Notes under the pieces: generated by a model
Seen by the model: the letters and a program-made list of their open reading frames with translations, nothing else
Told to the model about the DNA's origin: nothing
The model's database searches: none
Program-made: the position numbers and the translations under genes
Assembly (NCBI GenBank): GCA_964020975.1
Contig: OZ026619.1
Location: 4,652,415-4,716,414, forward strand
Direction of reading: 5' to 3'
DNA length: 64,000 nt
Source of the DNA: Hermodice carunculata
Lineage: Eukaryota; Annelida; Polychaeta; Eunicida; Amphinomidae
In this document: positions 10,990 to 22,707 of the stretch, piece after piece
How positions within the stretch are numbered: position 1 is the first letter of the stretch
Layout of the letters: every line of letters begins with the position of its first letter

Positions 10990-13135
10990 TCAAATCCAGA
11001 ATCTTCTTTTTAAGCTGTTTTAAGCAAGTCTGGAGATTCTTTTTCCTGTTCTGTCTTTACATCTGTATTTATTTTATCTGCTTCCAATGTTATTCTTTTG
11101 ATGCCATCCTTATCTTTGAATGCATTAGGATCAATCCATCTATCTCTGTTTATTGTATTTATTTCTGGCTTAGCTGGCAATCTGGACATATAGTCGGCCC
11201 TTATATTCCTGCTATTTTTATATATTCAATTTCAGCTCCAAACTCAGCCAATAATACTCCCATGTTTCGCATCTCTATGGTAAAGAGGGATCTGAGGGGT
11301 TAATGGTTTTTGCACGCCAAGAACTCTGCTCCCCATAGGCATGGTCAAAGTTTTGACACTCAATGCACCACCGTGTATACATCCTTCTCTATGGCAGCCC
11401 ATTTTAATTGATTGCCCAAGAGTTGGTGTGAAACCAACTGTATGACTTTCTCTGTTCCTATCTCATCATCTTGTACCCCCAACTGCATGCCGCCAAACAT
11501 CTGTATAGAGCTTGTAAGGTTTATTTCTAAAGGGTACGCCATGACATTATTTGATTGAAGAAGGTCTTTAAGCTTTTGAAACGTTTCTTTTTCTTCTCTC
11601 TCACACTCAAATGATTGATCTCTTTTAGTCAACCGGTACAATGGATCTGCTATTTTAGCACACGATGCTAAGATCTTGAGTTTGTGTCTGGAGATACTAT
11701 ACACATCTCCAGTGGGTTGTAGAACTCTGGCACATCTAGTTGATCTGCATAGATTATCAAACATGGCTTTCTGCAGGATTGCCGTGCAGGCTATGGTATC
11801 AACTGAAGCTCTCACTCATAGACCATGTAATGTCAGTGTGGTAATCCAAGGTTGATCTGACAGCCCCCTTGCATAGTTCAGTTTAACTGTTGTCCTTCCT
11901 GTGGTTTGGTGCTGATGCTGGCTTTCTTGTAGCAATCCCCAATTCTATGTCCTAGTTTCCAACAATAGAAACACCAGATTTTTTCATCTCCTCTTGGTCT
12001 GGGGAATCCATGGGGTTGGGGTCTGTTTTCCTGTTTGGCCTCCAGTCTAGCTAGTCTTGCAGTGAGCTTTTCTTGCACCTTCGTACAGTGTTTCAAAATT
12101 ATCATGATTTCTTTGGCTTCCAACATCATTTAGACTTGATTCACTTCCATGGGTTCTTCTTTCCTGTCCAGTCTCTCCATTCTTTGGAACAGTTCCAGTA
12201 TAACCTCTTGTTTTTCTGCATACTCAATGGCCTTATTAAGTTTTGCTAGTCTCCCCTCCAGAAGAGTTTCTTGGCTAGTCAGTGCTGTACAAGCCTCTGG
12301 TGTATGCTCTGACGATCATTCTCTTGGTGTCTGGCATCCTGTGTCTGGGATAAGCGTTCACAGTGGCCTCTCTGAATTATCTGTTAAAGGTGCCCAAGTT
12401 TTCATAAGATGACTGTTGTATTTTCTCCAATTTACTCTTGAGTCGTCCATTTTCATTTGCCGATTGAAATGCTTTTCTGTTGTGTTCCCTCAGTTCGAAC
12501 CATGGGGTGGTGGGTCTCTTGTCTTTTTTGTCAGGTTTCTATGTGCTTCCTTGTCCAGTGATCCCAAAATGGTCCATGTGATGATTTAAATCGTGGCTGT
12601 GGCAGGCGGGGTAGTCTCCGGACTGTGTGTAAATGCTCATCTCAATTTCCTCAATCCATTTTCTCACCTCCACTGGAATGGCTCCATTGCAGGTCCTAAT
12701 AGATTTGGCTAGGGTGTAGATCTTCTCTCATTGTTTGTACTCTAAATAACGTTTCTCTAGTCCTGTTTTCATTTGTTGAACATGGTACTCACCCCTTGGC
12801 TACGGCCTTTGAATTGTTTGGTGTCCATCATCTATTGGTTCTGTGTGGCATTCTTGGAATGGTCTTAGTTTTGAGGGTTTGTTCTCCTACTTTTTTCCAC
12901 GTGTCTTCACAGTTATGTGGGTCTGTTTCCTGCCCTTGCTTTAGTGCTCTGGCTTCTTCCTTTGTTCTCTGTCTCATTGTTGATTTCAACCAGGACTCCA
13001 TGATCTGGATCTTGGCACTTATCTGTTTTGTTTTGGCCTCTCGTTCGTCTGGTGTTTTAGATTCATCGTCTGAGTCACTGCTGCTGGCCATGCTACTAGC
13101 TCTTCCTCCATCTCCGATTCACTGCTTATGACGAT
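10990..13135 (-). mobile_element. Ty3/Gypsy LTR-retrotransposon fossil (partial, decayed)
   Basis: Minus-strand remains of a Ty3/Gypsy element. A gag N-terminal-like region lies around 12.8-13.1 kb. A gag zinc knuckle (CFYCWKLGHRIGDC, CX2CX4HX4C) lies near 12.0 kb. The RT C-terminus/RNase H connection lies around 11.36-11.8 kb (PLYRLTKRD, AYPLEINLT). An RNase H end-like stretch lies around 11.0-11.3 kb. Most of pol is absent and the copy carries several breaks. LTRs were not recognised. Looks old. Confidence 0.7.
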
Positions 13136-13474
13136 AGAGTCCATCTGCTATCTTAGGATTTTTTCTTGTGCCACTGAAGTCTTCTGGTTGTCTCAAGATG
13201 ATCCTGGGAAGTTTGCCATTTGCAAAGGTGCCTGGGGTTTCTGCGCTATTTCTTCAGGTCCATCTGACTTCTTACAGGTTCCCCAAACACAATTTACAAA
13301 AAGGGTATGTAGGGCTTGCGGTGTACATCTGGCTGAGCATTTGGTATCTCGTTTTTTGGTCAAGACAGCAAAACTGGAGACTTTCTCCAAGTGTAAGCAG
13401 TTATTAGTACAGTGTCTTGGTTCAGCAATACAATGGCTGGTACATGGAGATGGGCAGCCAACTCTCCTCTCCTT

Positions 13475-13475
<1 letters not shown>

Positions 13476-13515
<40 letters not shown>
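13476..13515. repeat. (TC)n microsatellite
   Basis: About 20 uninterrupted TC units. Confidence 0.95.
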
Positions 13516-13516
<1 letters not shown>

Positions 13517-13679
13517 AGTTAGGGATCATGTACAATTAAAACCATTCCAAAACTCGAACTATCAGTTGGAATGAAATTTACCCCCTCCCCATCCTTAGTC
13601 CACAATCACCTATTTCCTGGAATTCAGATACCAAATCCCAGTGTAACTGCTCGCTACTCTTTTTGTCCTTTGCAAACAG

Positions 13680-14800
13680 CACTATCTGTACTGGGTACTT
13701 ATGTCATTATGGACATTCACAAACAGTTTAAAACTCTTAAACTTTAATGTGATATAATCACAGCCATCACCGTAGTGATCGTTAGGCCACCCAGCACTGG
13801 TCACTGCTTTACATGCCCTACATCCCCAGAATGATAATACCTCATTTTGTTCCAGTACTGGGGGAATGAGTGTTGCTACATATGATGGAGTTCCTATGCT
13901 TCGAATTTTATTATGGGAATATTTGGGAAAGACAAATCTTTTACTGTGCTTGTGTTCGCCAACTACATAGACATGGCTTCTATTATCACCAGCACCCAAC
14001 CTGCAGCTAATTTCATTCCATAACTTTCGTCACCATTTCAAATTTGTTCATAGGACCTTCCACATCTTAACCTAATTTTCAATTTTTTAATGTCATTGTT
14101 GGGTTTGGAATTTATGGGTATGGGTCATGGTTTTCTGTACTATTTAAACATGTCACAGTTTCATGTTGTAGTCGCACAGAAATGACCAATTTTGCTGTCC
14201 TTTTGCATAGACAGTTGTAGAATTGATGAATGGAGCTATTGTGTAAGCACATAAGAATCCCACTTAGTCAGTGATAACATCCCAGCTGCATCAACAATTA
14301 GTGCTGGGTTTCCTACTGCCTCAAATGTAAAGTTCCTTGCAGATGTTTCAATGATACAAGCTACTAGGTGTTCCAGACATGAACACAGTTTTCTCTGCAT
14401 GAGAGGGCACACGGACCCAGTTCATGCACTCTGAACTATGCCATATCAAGAGTTACACACACTCAAGGGAGACCACATATAATTTCCCTGATAACTGATG
14501 GTGATAGTAACAGAAATTCATTGGTTCAGGGAACTTATTTTGGGCTGCACGAGGTTCACTTCTCTGCACGTGAAGAAATGAATTTAGTACAGATAGCGGT
14601 AAGCATGCAGGAATTGCGATAATCTTGTGACGCAATCACGATCTCCGGCCATACCAGCAAGAGAACATAGGTAGTCCCCCATTATTTCAGACAACTTGCA
14701 CCTATAGAGCTCATTCCCAGCATGGTCCTGTGTCCCAATGGCAAGTGAAGGGATGAAGTCCCCACATTTTGGACATCTTCCCGGGCCTGAATCCCGATAT
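13680..14800 (-). pseudogene. Unrecognised decayed coding tract
   Basis: On the minus strand, several stretches have protein-like composition: one around 13.68-14.0 kb (including FVFPKYSHNKI, FWGCRACKAVTSAGW), another around 14.25-14.35 kb (VGNPALIVDAAG), and another around 14.6-14.8 kb that includes a CPKC pair and AIGTQDHAG. They lie in different frames with stops between them. This could be a dead transposon gene or a decayed host gene. I do not recognise the family. Confidence 0.3.
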
Positions 14801-14809
14801 CCCTATATA

Positions 14810-15500
14810 TTTTATAGAGTTCCACCTGAAGCACATCCTACCACCTCTGCATTAAATTTAAGCAAAAGCATCCTCCTCTTCTCCAATGGTTGTGAATAAA
14901 ATATAATCCATGAAATGAAAGGAAAAATGAATAGGAATAGGAATACAGATATGAATTACAACTTTGATAGCTTGGGATACCTTAAAGAAAAAGTGTGTGA
15001 CCCTTTCATGATTCACATAATGTATTCATCTTAGTTTACAGAAATTAAATTTGCTGCTCTGAGAAAATCTCTCTGATATCTAATTACACCGTTGTGAAGT
15101 GCCAATATTCAAAAGCTTTAATTTCAAAATAAAAAAAACACCATGTTATCATACATGTGCCATAATTTGGAGAATAAGTGTATCTTGCATGTTTATGTTA
15201 ATTCTCATAATAAATCAAAAATAGAATGTAATATATAGAATACATTTCTATGACTCTTTGTTCACACAAACCTTTCACGTATGTATAAGATTCAATACAT
15301 CAGTATAATGCAGTGAGCTGTCAAAATTGGCATGTTGGTACATTATAGATATGGAATTTCGGATGTTAGGGACGTATTTTGGGATCTGCATTTCCAAACA
15401 TTTACATACATTGCATTTTTACATGCAGGTACATAATAATATTGTCAAAATGATTTTGTGGAAAGTTTTAAGCTGGCATGGGCAAAGCTATATTTGCACT
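14810..15500. other. Non-coding AT-rich DNA
   Basis: No gene, RNA gene or clear repeat recognised. Confidence 0.4.
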
Positions 15501-18500
15501 GAAGCCATCAAATTTTGATCCACGTTTTCTCAAAAACTAATGAATCGATTTTCACAAAATGATAAGAAGCCCATGGGCCTTGTCCTCTGCTGATATATAA
15601 TTTGATTAGCATCATCACCAAGAATTCATTTCCTGAAATGCATTCATTCCATGACCCTGAACAATAAGTCTGAGTCATCCATATGATGCAACATCAAACT
15701 TTAACATTTGTGATCATTTGGAATCCGTTCCCTTATTCTTTATGACCATACTGGATTTAGTGTCCATTTTTAAGTGCTTAATGACCCTGGAAAATACGTT
15801 AAGGTCATACAACAAATTAAAATAGGTGAACATTGTTTACATGACATAAATTATGTGTTTGGCACATATGGCTCGAATGTGAAATGTGCAGTGCCCCTAG
15901 TGACAAAAATTGGCAGCGGGCAACAGTAATTTTCTTGCGGTTAACAGTCAAAACTGTTACACGCCCACTTAGCCAATCAGAACACTAGATTAATGCCTGA
16001 GGTATAATAATTGGTATGGTTAGCCTTGTAATTTCTCAACATGTCAAATTTAGCGTCCTTTATTTCATCCTAAATGACCATGAAAAATCAGTCAAAGTCA
16101 TCCAAAATTTTACAAAATTTGATTATTGGCCTAACATCTTTGGTGTAAGTTTAGTAGTTCCATCTCACTGCACAAGCAAAATAATGAATTGAATGTACTT
16201 TTTACACCTATTATGCTAGTTCCACTTATTACTTATACATCAGCCTCCTGCATAATATTCCTGTAATGATGTATTGATATGTGTGCACACGTTCAGATGT
16301 AATGACCATAACTAAACAAGACGGCTGTGTGAACAACCCGTGCTTAGCTGACTCAAGAAATTCATCACACTAGTGGCACTGTGACCTTGAGAATGGGGTC
16401 AAAGTCATCCATGTAGTTTGCAAGTCTGGCCTTAACAGAGGACTACCACCATAAACAACATCAAGGTAATAACTCAAAAGATCCTCAAACTATTAGGTGA
16501 ACAATAAAATTCAGAAAAGTGACCCTGTGACTTTGAAAATGAGGTCAAGGTAATTCATGTACTGCGTAATTCTGGCGCCCATACAGGACAACCGCCATAG
16601 TCAATATTAAAGTCATACATTCAGTTAAGATGCTAACAGTAAAATTCACGTGAGTACACCTGTCACCTTGAAGACGAAGTCAAGGTCAGTGATGCACCAT
16701 GTAAGTCTTGCGCTTATAAACACTAGCGTCCCTGGCAATTTCAAAGCAATTCACCAAATGCTTTTGGAGAAGGTTTTTGATTTTGTCAAAGAAAAATGAG
16801 GAAAATAAATAGAAGAAACAAAAATCACTTGACCGTCACCACTTGAACAAACTTAGTAAAGACTCACCCACTATATTTCCTCACCAAGTTTCAAGTGAAT
16901 CTGGCACACAGTGTTGAAGAAGTAAAAAATGTGAGATACCATCGTATCCACAATGATGCTAAAAATTGAACAAAGAAACTCATAGGAAACGTAGAATTCA
17001 CTAGGCTGTAACCTATTGAAAATACTTGGTGGATACCCGTCCAAGGTAAATACCGAGCAGGTTTGAAGTGAATCTGGCTATCAGTGTTGGAGAAGAGGTC
17101 AAAAATGTGAATTACCATTGCATTCACCATCCACTTCGAGAGTTATTAATAGGAATGCATGCATTGACCGGTAAGTACTCAAATTGAAAACTTCACTAAA
17201 AATCAGGGATCTACAGCAATGCCACCTAATTGACACATTTGTGTGACCCTTCAACAGGGTACATTGACACCAAGTTTCAGCATTTTCCCTTTGACATACT
17301 TAGAGATGAAGCCGAAAATTTTGAAAACACAAAAACTTACCCAAAAAAAAATTTTAAAAAAGAAAAGAAAAAGAAAAAATGCAGCACAACCTGTTGAACA
17401 AATTAAGGTGTAGGGATCCCAACAAGTATCCCTATACAATTTTGAAGCAATTGGCCAAGCAGTTACAGAGAATAATATATTTTTTTAAATTTTCCACATA
17501 ATTAACAAAACAATTGATAGAAAATCCTTATATCAGTTGAGCATGATCCTTTGAACAGAGGTGATACAGACCCATCCAAGGTATATCCCCATCAAGTTTG
17601 AAGAGAATGTAGCTAACGGTTTTGGAGGAGTCAAAAATGTGAATTGCATTCCTATTGACCTACATAGTAATCAATAGGAATGTATGCACTGACCGATAAG
17701 TACCCAAATTGAAAATTTTTTTAAAAATCAGGGACAAATAGCAACGCCACCTAGTGGACACGCTCATACGACCCTTCCATAAGGAACATCAAGTTTCAGC
17801 ACAATCTGAGTGACAGGTTTGGAGGGAAGTCAAAAATAACTAAAACACACAAACTTATAAAATTTTAGAAAAATAACATCACCACCTGGTGAGCAAACTG
17901 AGCTCAAATGTCCCCAGCAGGGAACGTATAAAATGTCAAAGCAATATGGCAATCAGTTTTGGAGAAGTTTTTTTAGGAATTAGCAAAAAAAAAATAAGAA
18001 AACCATTCCTACAAAATTAAAACGTCACTGGACCATGACTATTGAAACCAGTTGGTAGAGATCCACCCAAGGTACATCTCCACCGAGTTTATAGTGAATC
18101 TGGGCAATGGTTTTGGAGAACACATTAAAAATGTGAATGCCACAACAACCCTCACACTAAGAGCCCACTAAACATCTTAAAGCAAACTTTCTTCCTTACT
18201 TTAGTCTTATGGTATCTTATTTAAAGCTCATTAGATGGTCTAAGATTTTTTTTAAGGTCTGAAAATTGACTGACTGACTCTGCTCCTTTCCCTCATGGTC
18301 ACAGCAAGACTTGATTTCCTCTAACTGGGTCTCACCCACTTTCTCTTTTTCTGACTGGGCAGGAAAAAGATCTTAGACCATCTTAAGAGCCTTAAATAAG
18401 ATACCATAAGACTAAAGTAAGGAAGAAAGTTTGCTTTAAGATGTTTTCTGGGTTCTTAGTGTCATTCACTTACATAGTAGTCAACAGGAATGTATGCATT

Positions 18501-19260
18501 AATTGATAAGTGTCCAAATTGAGAAAACTCCATAGCATAGAGATCCATAGCAATGCCATCAGGTGAACAAATTTTTGTGACCCTTCTACAAGGAACATTT
18601 ACACTATCTTTTCAGCATAATCTGAGTGACAGTTTTGGAGAAGTTTAGGATGGCCAAAACACACACAAATTCGTAAAAAAAAAAAAAAGAAAAAAATCGC
18701 AGTGCCACATTTTAACAAATTGAGGTCTAGGGTTACCCAGAGGTGTCCCTAATACAATTCTTAAACAATTGACCAAGTTGTTTCTGAGGAGACAGTTTTT
18801 TTTTCAAGATTTGACCAAAACATTAACCCCCAAAATCCTAAAAAATTCGAAAATTACTGGAGCTTGACCACTTCAACCAACTTGGTAGAGACCCATCCAA
18901 GGTACATTCCCACCAAATTTGAAGTGAATCTGAAGTGAATATATTTCCTCTGTGACCTTGAGAAAGTAGATCAAAGTCACCCATATTATGCAATATCAAA
19001 CTTCCATATACGATACACATGTGTGGTACATTTGGTATTGTTAACCTTGTAATTTCTCAACATGTCAAATATAGTATCCTTTACTATATTTTAAATGCCC
19101 TTGAACAAGATGGCTCTGATGAGCCCATGCTCAGCTGGCCTATGATGAACATAGCAATGTGAAGTAGGCCCACTTGATTGGAAATGAGATTGGAACAGTC
19201 TCCATTAAGTTCCAAGGTCATCAATAGGAATTCATACAGTAACTGAAAGGTACCAGAATA
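15500..19260 (+). repeat. Cluster of same-strand dispersed/tandem repeats
   Basis: A run of diverged units, all in + orientation. Typical blocks are 'tgacc(t/c)tgaaaa(t/g)...ggtcaaggtcat', 'gaacaaattaaggt', 'caagtttgaagtgaatctgg', 'ggttttggagaa', 'aaaaatgtgaattgc' and 'caataggaatg(t/c)atgca'. Each block recurs several times (for example near 16.9, 17.1, 17.6, 18.05 and 18.9 kb). Short tandem sub-blocks of about 140-150 bp are visible at 16381-16720. Open frames here are short and accidental. Confidence 0.75.
18155..18462. mobile_element. MITE with long (about 80-90 bp) terminal inverted repeats
   Basis: The left arm (cactaagagccca..aaacatcttaaagc) is matched in inverted orientation by the right arm ending 'gggttcttagtg'. 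The arms include 'cttccttactttagtctta' and its complement. The roughly 120-bp centre is unrelated. It is inserted within the 15.5-19.3 kb repeat cluster and so is younger than it. A possible 3-bp 'tca' target duplication flanks it. Confidence 0.8.
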
Positions 19261-19295
19261 GAAAAAAAATTATTCACGCTAGTACTGCTGAGGCT

Positions 19296-19297
19296 AT

Positions 19298-19352
<55 letters not shown>

Positions 19353-19379
19353 TTTTATTTTATTTTATTTATTTTTTTT
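19296..19379. repeat. (TTTA)n microsatellite
   Basis: About 18 TTTA units grading into TTTTA units and poly-T. Confidence 0.95.
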
Positions 19380-19509
19380 TGAACTTGCACTTTGAAGCAT
19401 ATAAACACGGGCCCAACAGCACTAGGGTTAAACAGAGAACTGTGACGCCTCTCCATCGCCCCTGTTCACCCCACCCTTAAACTACCAACACCTTGCTCTT
19501 CAACAGCAG

Positions 19510-20110
19510 ACAAAAGGGTATATACACCCAGGCATTTTGCAGATATCAGGATTAAAAAGCTCACATGTACAATAAAAGGGTCATAGGTGCATGTAAATAT
19601 ATCACAGTGACCTTAAATTTTAATCGCCAATTCTATCCCAAGCAAAACATTTCTGTACCAAATTTGAGAAAAAAACATTCAACCAGGTTTTTTGAAGATA
19701 TCATGGTAACAAAGATGGACAGCAATAGGTCACAGTATGCTTTAATTACATCACAGTGACCTCGAATTCTAATCAGCTAAAAGGGGTCTGGGTATGCATC
19801 TATGTATAAAATTGTATAATTGCATTTTGAAGATATGACCCTGACAAAGCTTATTTGAATGTAAATAGGTCACACTAATCTGTAACTATGTCACAGTGAC
19901 TTCATTATCTAAACACCTATTGGGGGTCAGGAAAAGCATACGTGTATCAATTAAAAAAAATCCATCTGGGCATTTTGGATATGTTGTGCTAACAATGCTC
20001 AGATAGACAGTAAATGGGTCACAGTAAGTGGGAATTCAGTAACATTGACCTCAAATTCCAAACAGCTAGTAGGAGTCCAGGAATACATCTGTGTACCCAA
20101 TTTACTACAT
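19510..20110 (+). repeat. Diverged tandem array, period about 140-150 bp
   Basis: The landmark 'tcacagtgac' (or a variant) starts at about 19602, 19751, 19891 and 20039. Each is followed by 'ct..aattctaat', '(g/a)ggggtc', 'catctgtgta', then 'cattttgaagatat' and 'gacagtaaatgggtcacag'. Four degenerate copies. Confidence 0.75.
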
Positions 20111-20177
20111 ATGGGTCAAGTTGACAGGCAGATCACAATTCCTTGGGTGCACTCTTCAGGGGTGGGTCTAGGTTTTC

Positions 20178-20450
20178 ATTGGGGGGGGGGGGTCAATGAG
20201 TTCCAGCACTGACCACCGAAGGTGCTCAGCACTGCTTGGGGAGTCCAGGAGCATGCCCCCTGGATATTTTTTAAATATAGGTTTAAATTGGTGCATTCTG
20301 GGCGAATTTAGGCACACTTAAATCAATTTGAATTGACAAGTTCTCATGATTTTTTGACATAACACATGATTACTAGGCAGCTGGGGGGGGGGGGTAAACC
20401 CCCTAACCCAACCCAACCCCCCAACCCCCGGCCTTAAATCCACTACTGCT
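20178..20450. repeat. G-rich/C-rich low-complexity tracts
   Basis: Two poly-G runs of about 12 (near 20182 and 20385) with nearby C-rich 'aacccaaccccccaacccc'. Homopolymer tracts only. Confidence 0.8.
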
Positions 20451-20819
20451 CTTCTCCACGGACTGCATCAGTGCCTGTTTTCCTAAATCTGTATGAGCTC
20501 CAGTAAAGGTGGAATGATATTCTGGTAAGATTTCAACGTATACACACAAGGCCCTTTCAAATGCATTTTGGGGCAGTGATGGGGGATCATGGAGGTTTCT
20601 CTGTACTTCCTTCATCGGCTGTTAGCAGGGGTGTTACACAGAACAAGATATGAACTCATTCATCCCACATGGTAATGAACCAGGGTATCACATAACATGT
20701 AACTGCAGTTCGCAATCACCTTACAGTGGATTGCATCAGTGCTCACTGACAATATTCCCAAACTTTGACATTCCACAGCTTCATCAAAGATTAATGTATC
20801 ATCGTTTTTACAAATCTAT

Positions 20820-21300
20820 ATGTACTTAAGCTAAGTAATTGATACTGTGACAAAGTTTCACATGATTCTGTGTGAGCTTTCTGGGTAGAAAGTTGAAAAT
20901 AGTCTTAACAAACAGAAATTGATACAAAAGTAGGAAAAATTGTAGCGCCACCTGCCTGCCAAAATGATAATTGAGTGACCCCTGGAGACCTTCATGCAAT
21001 TTCAAACTAATTGGGCCAGAAGTTCTTGAGAAAGTGAAGTTTTGATAACCCCCCCCCCCCAAAAAAAATAATAATAAAAAAATAAAAATCATGAAAAATA
21101 GAAAAAAAAATGGATCCACATCTCCTTTGCAAAATTGGTAGAGGCTAACCTGGGGAACACCCATGAGTAAAATCAAAACTTTCCATGCAACTGGTTTGGA
21201 TAAGTTGAAAATGTAAAAAGAGTCAACAGACAGACACAAACAGATCGCATAAGCTTTGCTGACAAGTCAGCAGAGCTAAAAGCAGGGGAAAAAATCAAAG
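20820..21300 (+). repeat. Copy of the main dispersed repeat family (+ orientation)
   Basis: Carries 'caaagtttcacatgattctg', 'ccacctgcctgcc', 'cccctggagacc', 'gcaatttcaaac', 'ggggaacacccatg', and the 3' end 'gctgacaagtcagcagagctaaa' near 21257-21280. Confidence 0.65.
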
Positions 21301-22055
21301 TGCCTCCTCTTGAACAAATTAAGGTCTGGAGGTTCACAAAAAGTGTTAATGTGTTGTTTCTTAACAACTGCCTTAATTGGTGGTTTCTGAGATTGTTTTT
21401 AGATAAGTTTCATCTCAATTTACAAGCAAAGTAGTAAATTTTACACTTTCTCTTCTGGGCTTTTTCAATAGGTTTTCAGCATGTGTCTGGTGATTTTTGT
21501 TATTTTCGTGTAAAATACTAAATATTGAAGTCATATATATTTTTCTTTATGATACAGAAATCTGTAAGTGTCAAACACCAAAATAATTATTGAATTTTAA
21601 AAAATGAATATTGATATCTCTGTTTTGTACTGATATGAAATACTAGATTTTTACATGACAAAGCATAAACATACAAACTAACTTTTTTGGGAATATTAAC
21701 CAAAATTATATAATAATTATAATATTTTCCAACTTAAGTGCTGAAAACTTTATAATATGCTGATGTTACATTCTTGGAACATATTATTGCTTGTTTGTAG
21801 CTTATTATTGTCTGAACCAACTTTTGTGACCTGTAAACCTTTATCAAAACATAACTTGCTCCTTGCAATGGTAACGTGGAAGAGGTCTACATAAAATGCA
21901 GACTCTGATGTCAAAGTATAATTTTGGAACCCCAACGGGAAGGTGTTAATATACTTTCAATACCTCTGATGCTCGAGGCATGAACAGGTGTGACGTCATG
22001 AGATAGCGCCATTGCGGCAAGATTGGGAACTATTCTTTACAAATCAACTTGAGAA
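21300..22055. other. AT-rich flank of the DIRS insertion
   Basis: No gene recognised. A TGACGTCA palindrome lies near 21991. Confidence 0.4.
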
Positions 22056-22260
22056 ACGTGGAAGCGATAAATGCTTCCTTTATCTATTAGTAATACTTAC
22101 CTCTCAATCACTCATGCTTATACCCCTGCTTATCAGGTTCCCAGCCAGGTTTTTCAACCTGAAACTTTTTATGGCTGACCTGTGGTTACATGCACAAACC
22201 CCAAAAGGGGCCTCCGGTACAACTTCCGGTGTTTGTGCATGCTCACCAGTTTCTCTCCTC
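22056..22260. repeat. DIRS left inverted terminal repeat
   Basis: Matches 28296-28474 in inverted orientation over about 165 bp with about two differences. The outermost about 35 bp differ between the two ends, as usual for DIRS elements. Confidence 0.9.
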
Positions 22261-22299
22261 TAGAATTTCACTGGCGGGGACGGCTTGGGTGGGCTTCTG

Positions 22300-22394
22300 A
22301 GTGATTGAGAGGTAAGTATTACTAATAGATAAAGGAAGCATTTATCGCTTCCACGTATCTATGGTGTAATACTACCCTCTCAATCACTCATGCT
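22300..22394. repeat. DIRS internal complementary region
   Basis: 22300-22356 is the inverse complement of the left outer end (from 22056). 22357-22394 is the inverse complement of the right outer end (to about 28474). Together they form the head-to-tail end junction expected of the circular intermediate template. Confidence 0.9.
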
Positions 22395-22707
22395 GATATA
22401 CCAGCAGAATGGAGGAGGGCGTAATTCACCTTTTAACACGTCTACAGTAATACCCCATAGGTCAGCTACGTACGTTAGTACGGTACCCTAATCACTCTGA
22501 ACTCTACCTGAGCAATCTTATTGCAAGAAGGAGCAGGAGAATTCAGGGAAAAAAGCAGAACGGCATATAGAATGAGCAGCTGCTCTGTTCCCTCAACCCA
22601 GCCTACCACAGTAGAAGTAAAGCAGACTACTTGCCTGGTCATATGAATCTGCGACTCCGGACATACTACTTGAGCCTCTTTGGGGCCGTCTGGTAGTCAC
22701 CACGGAG

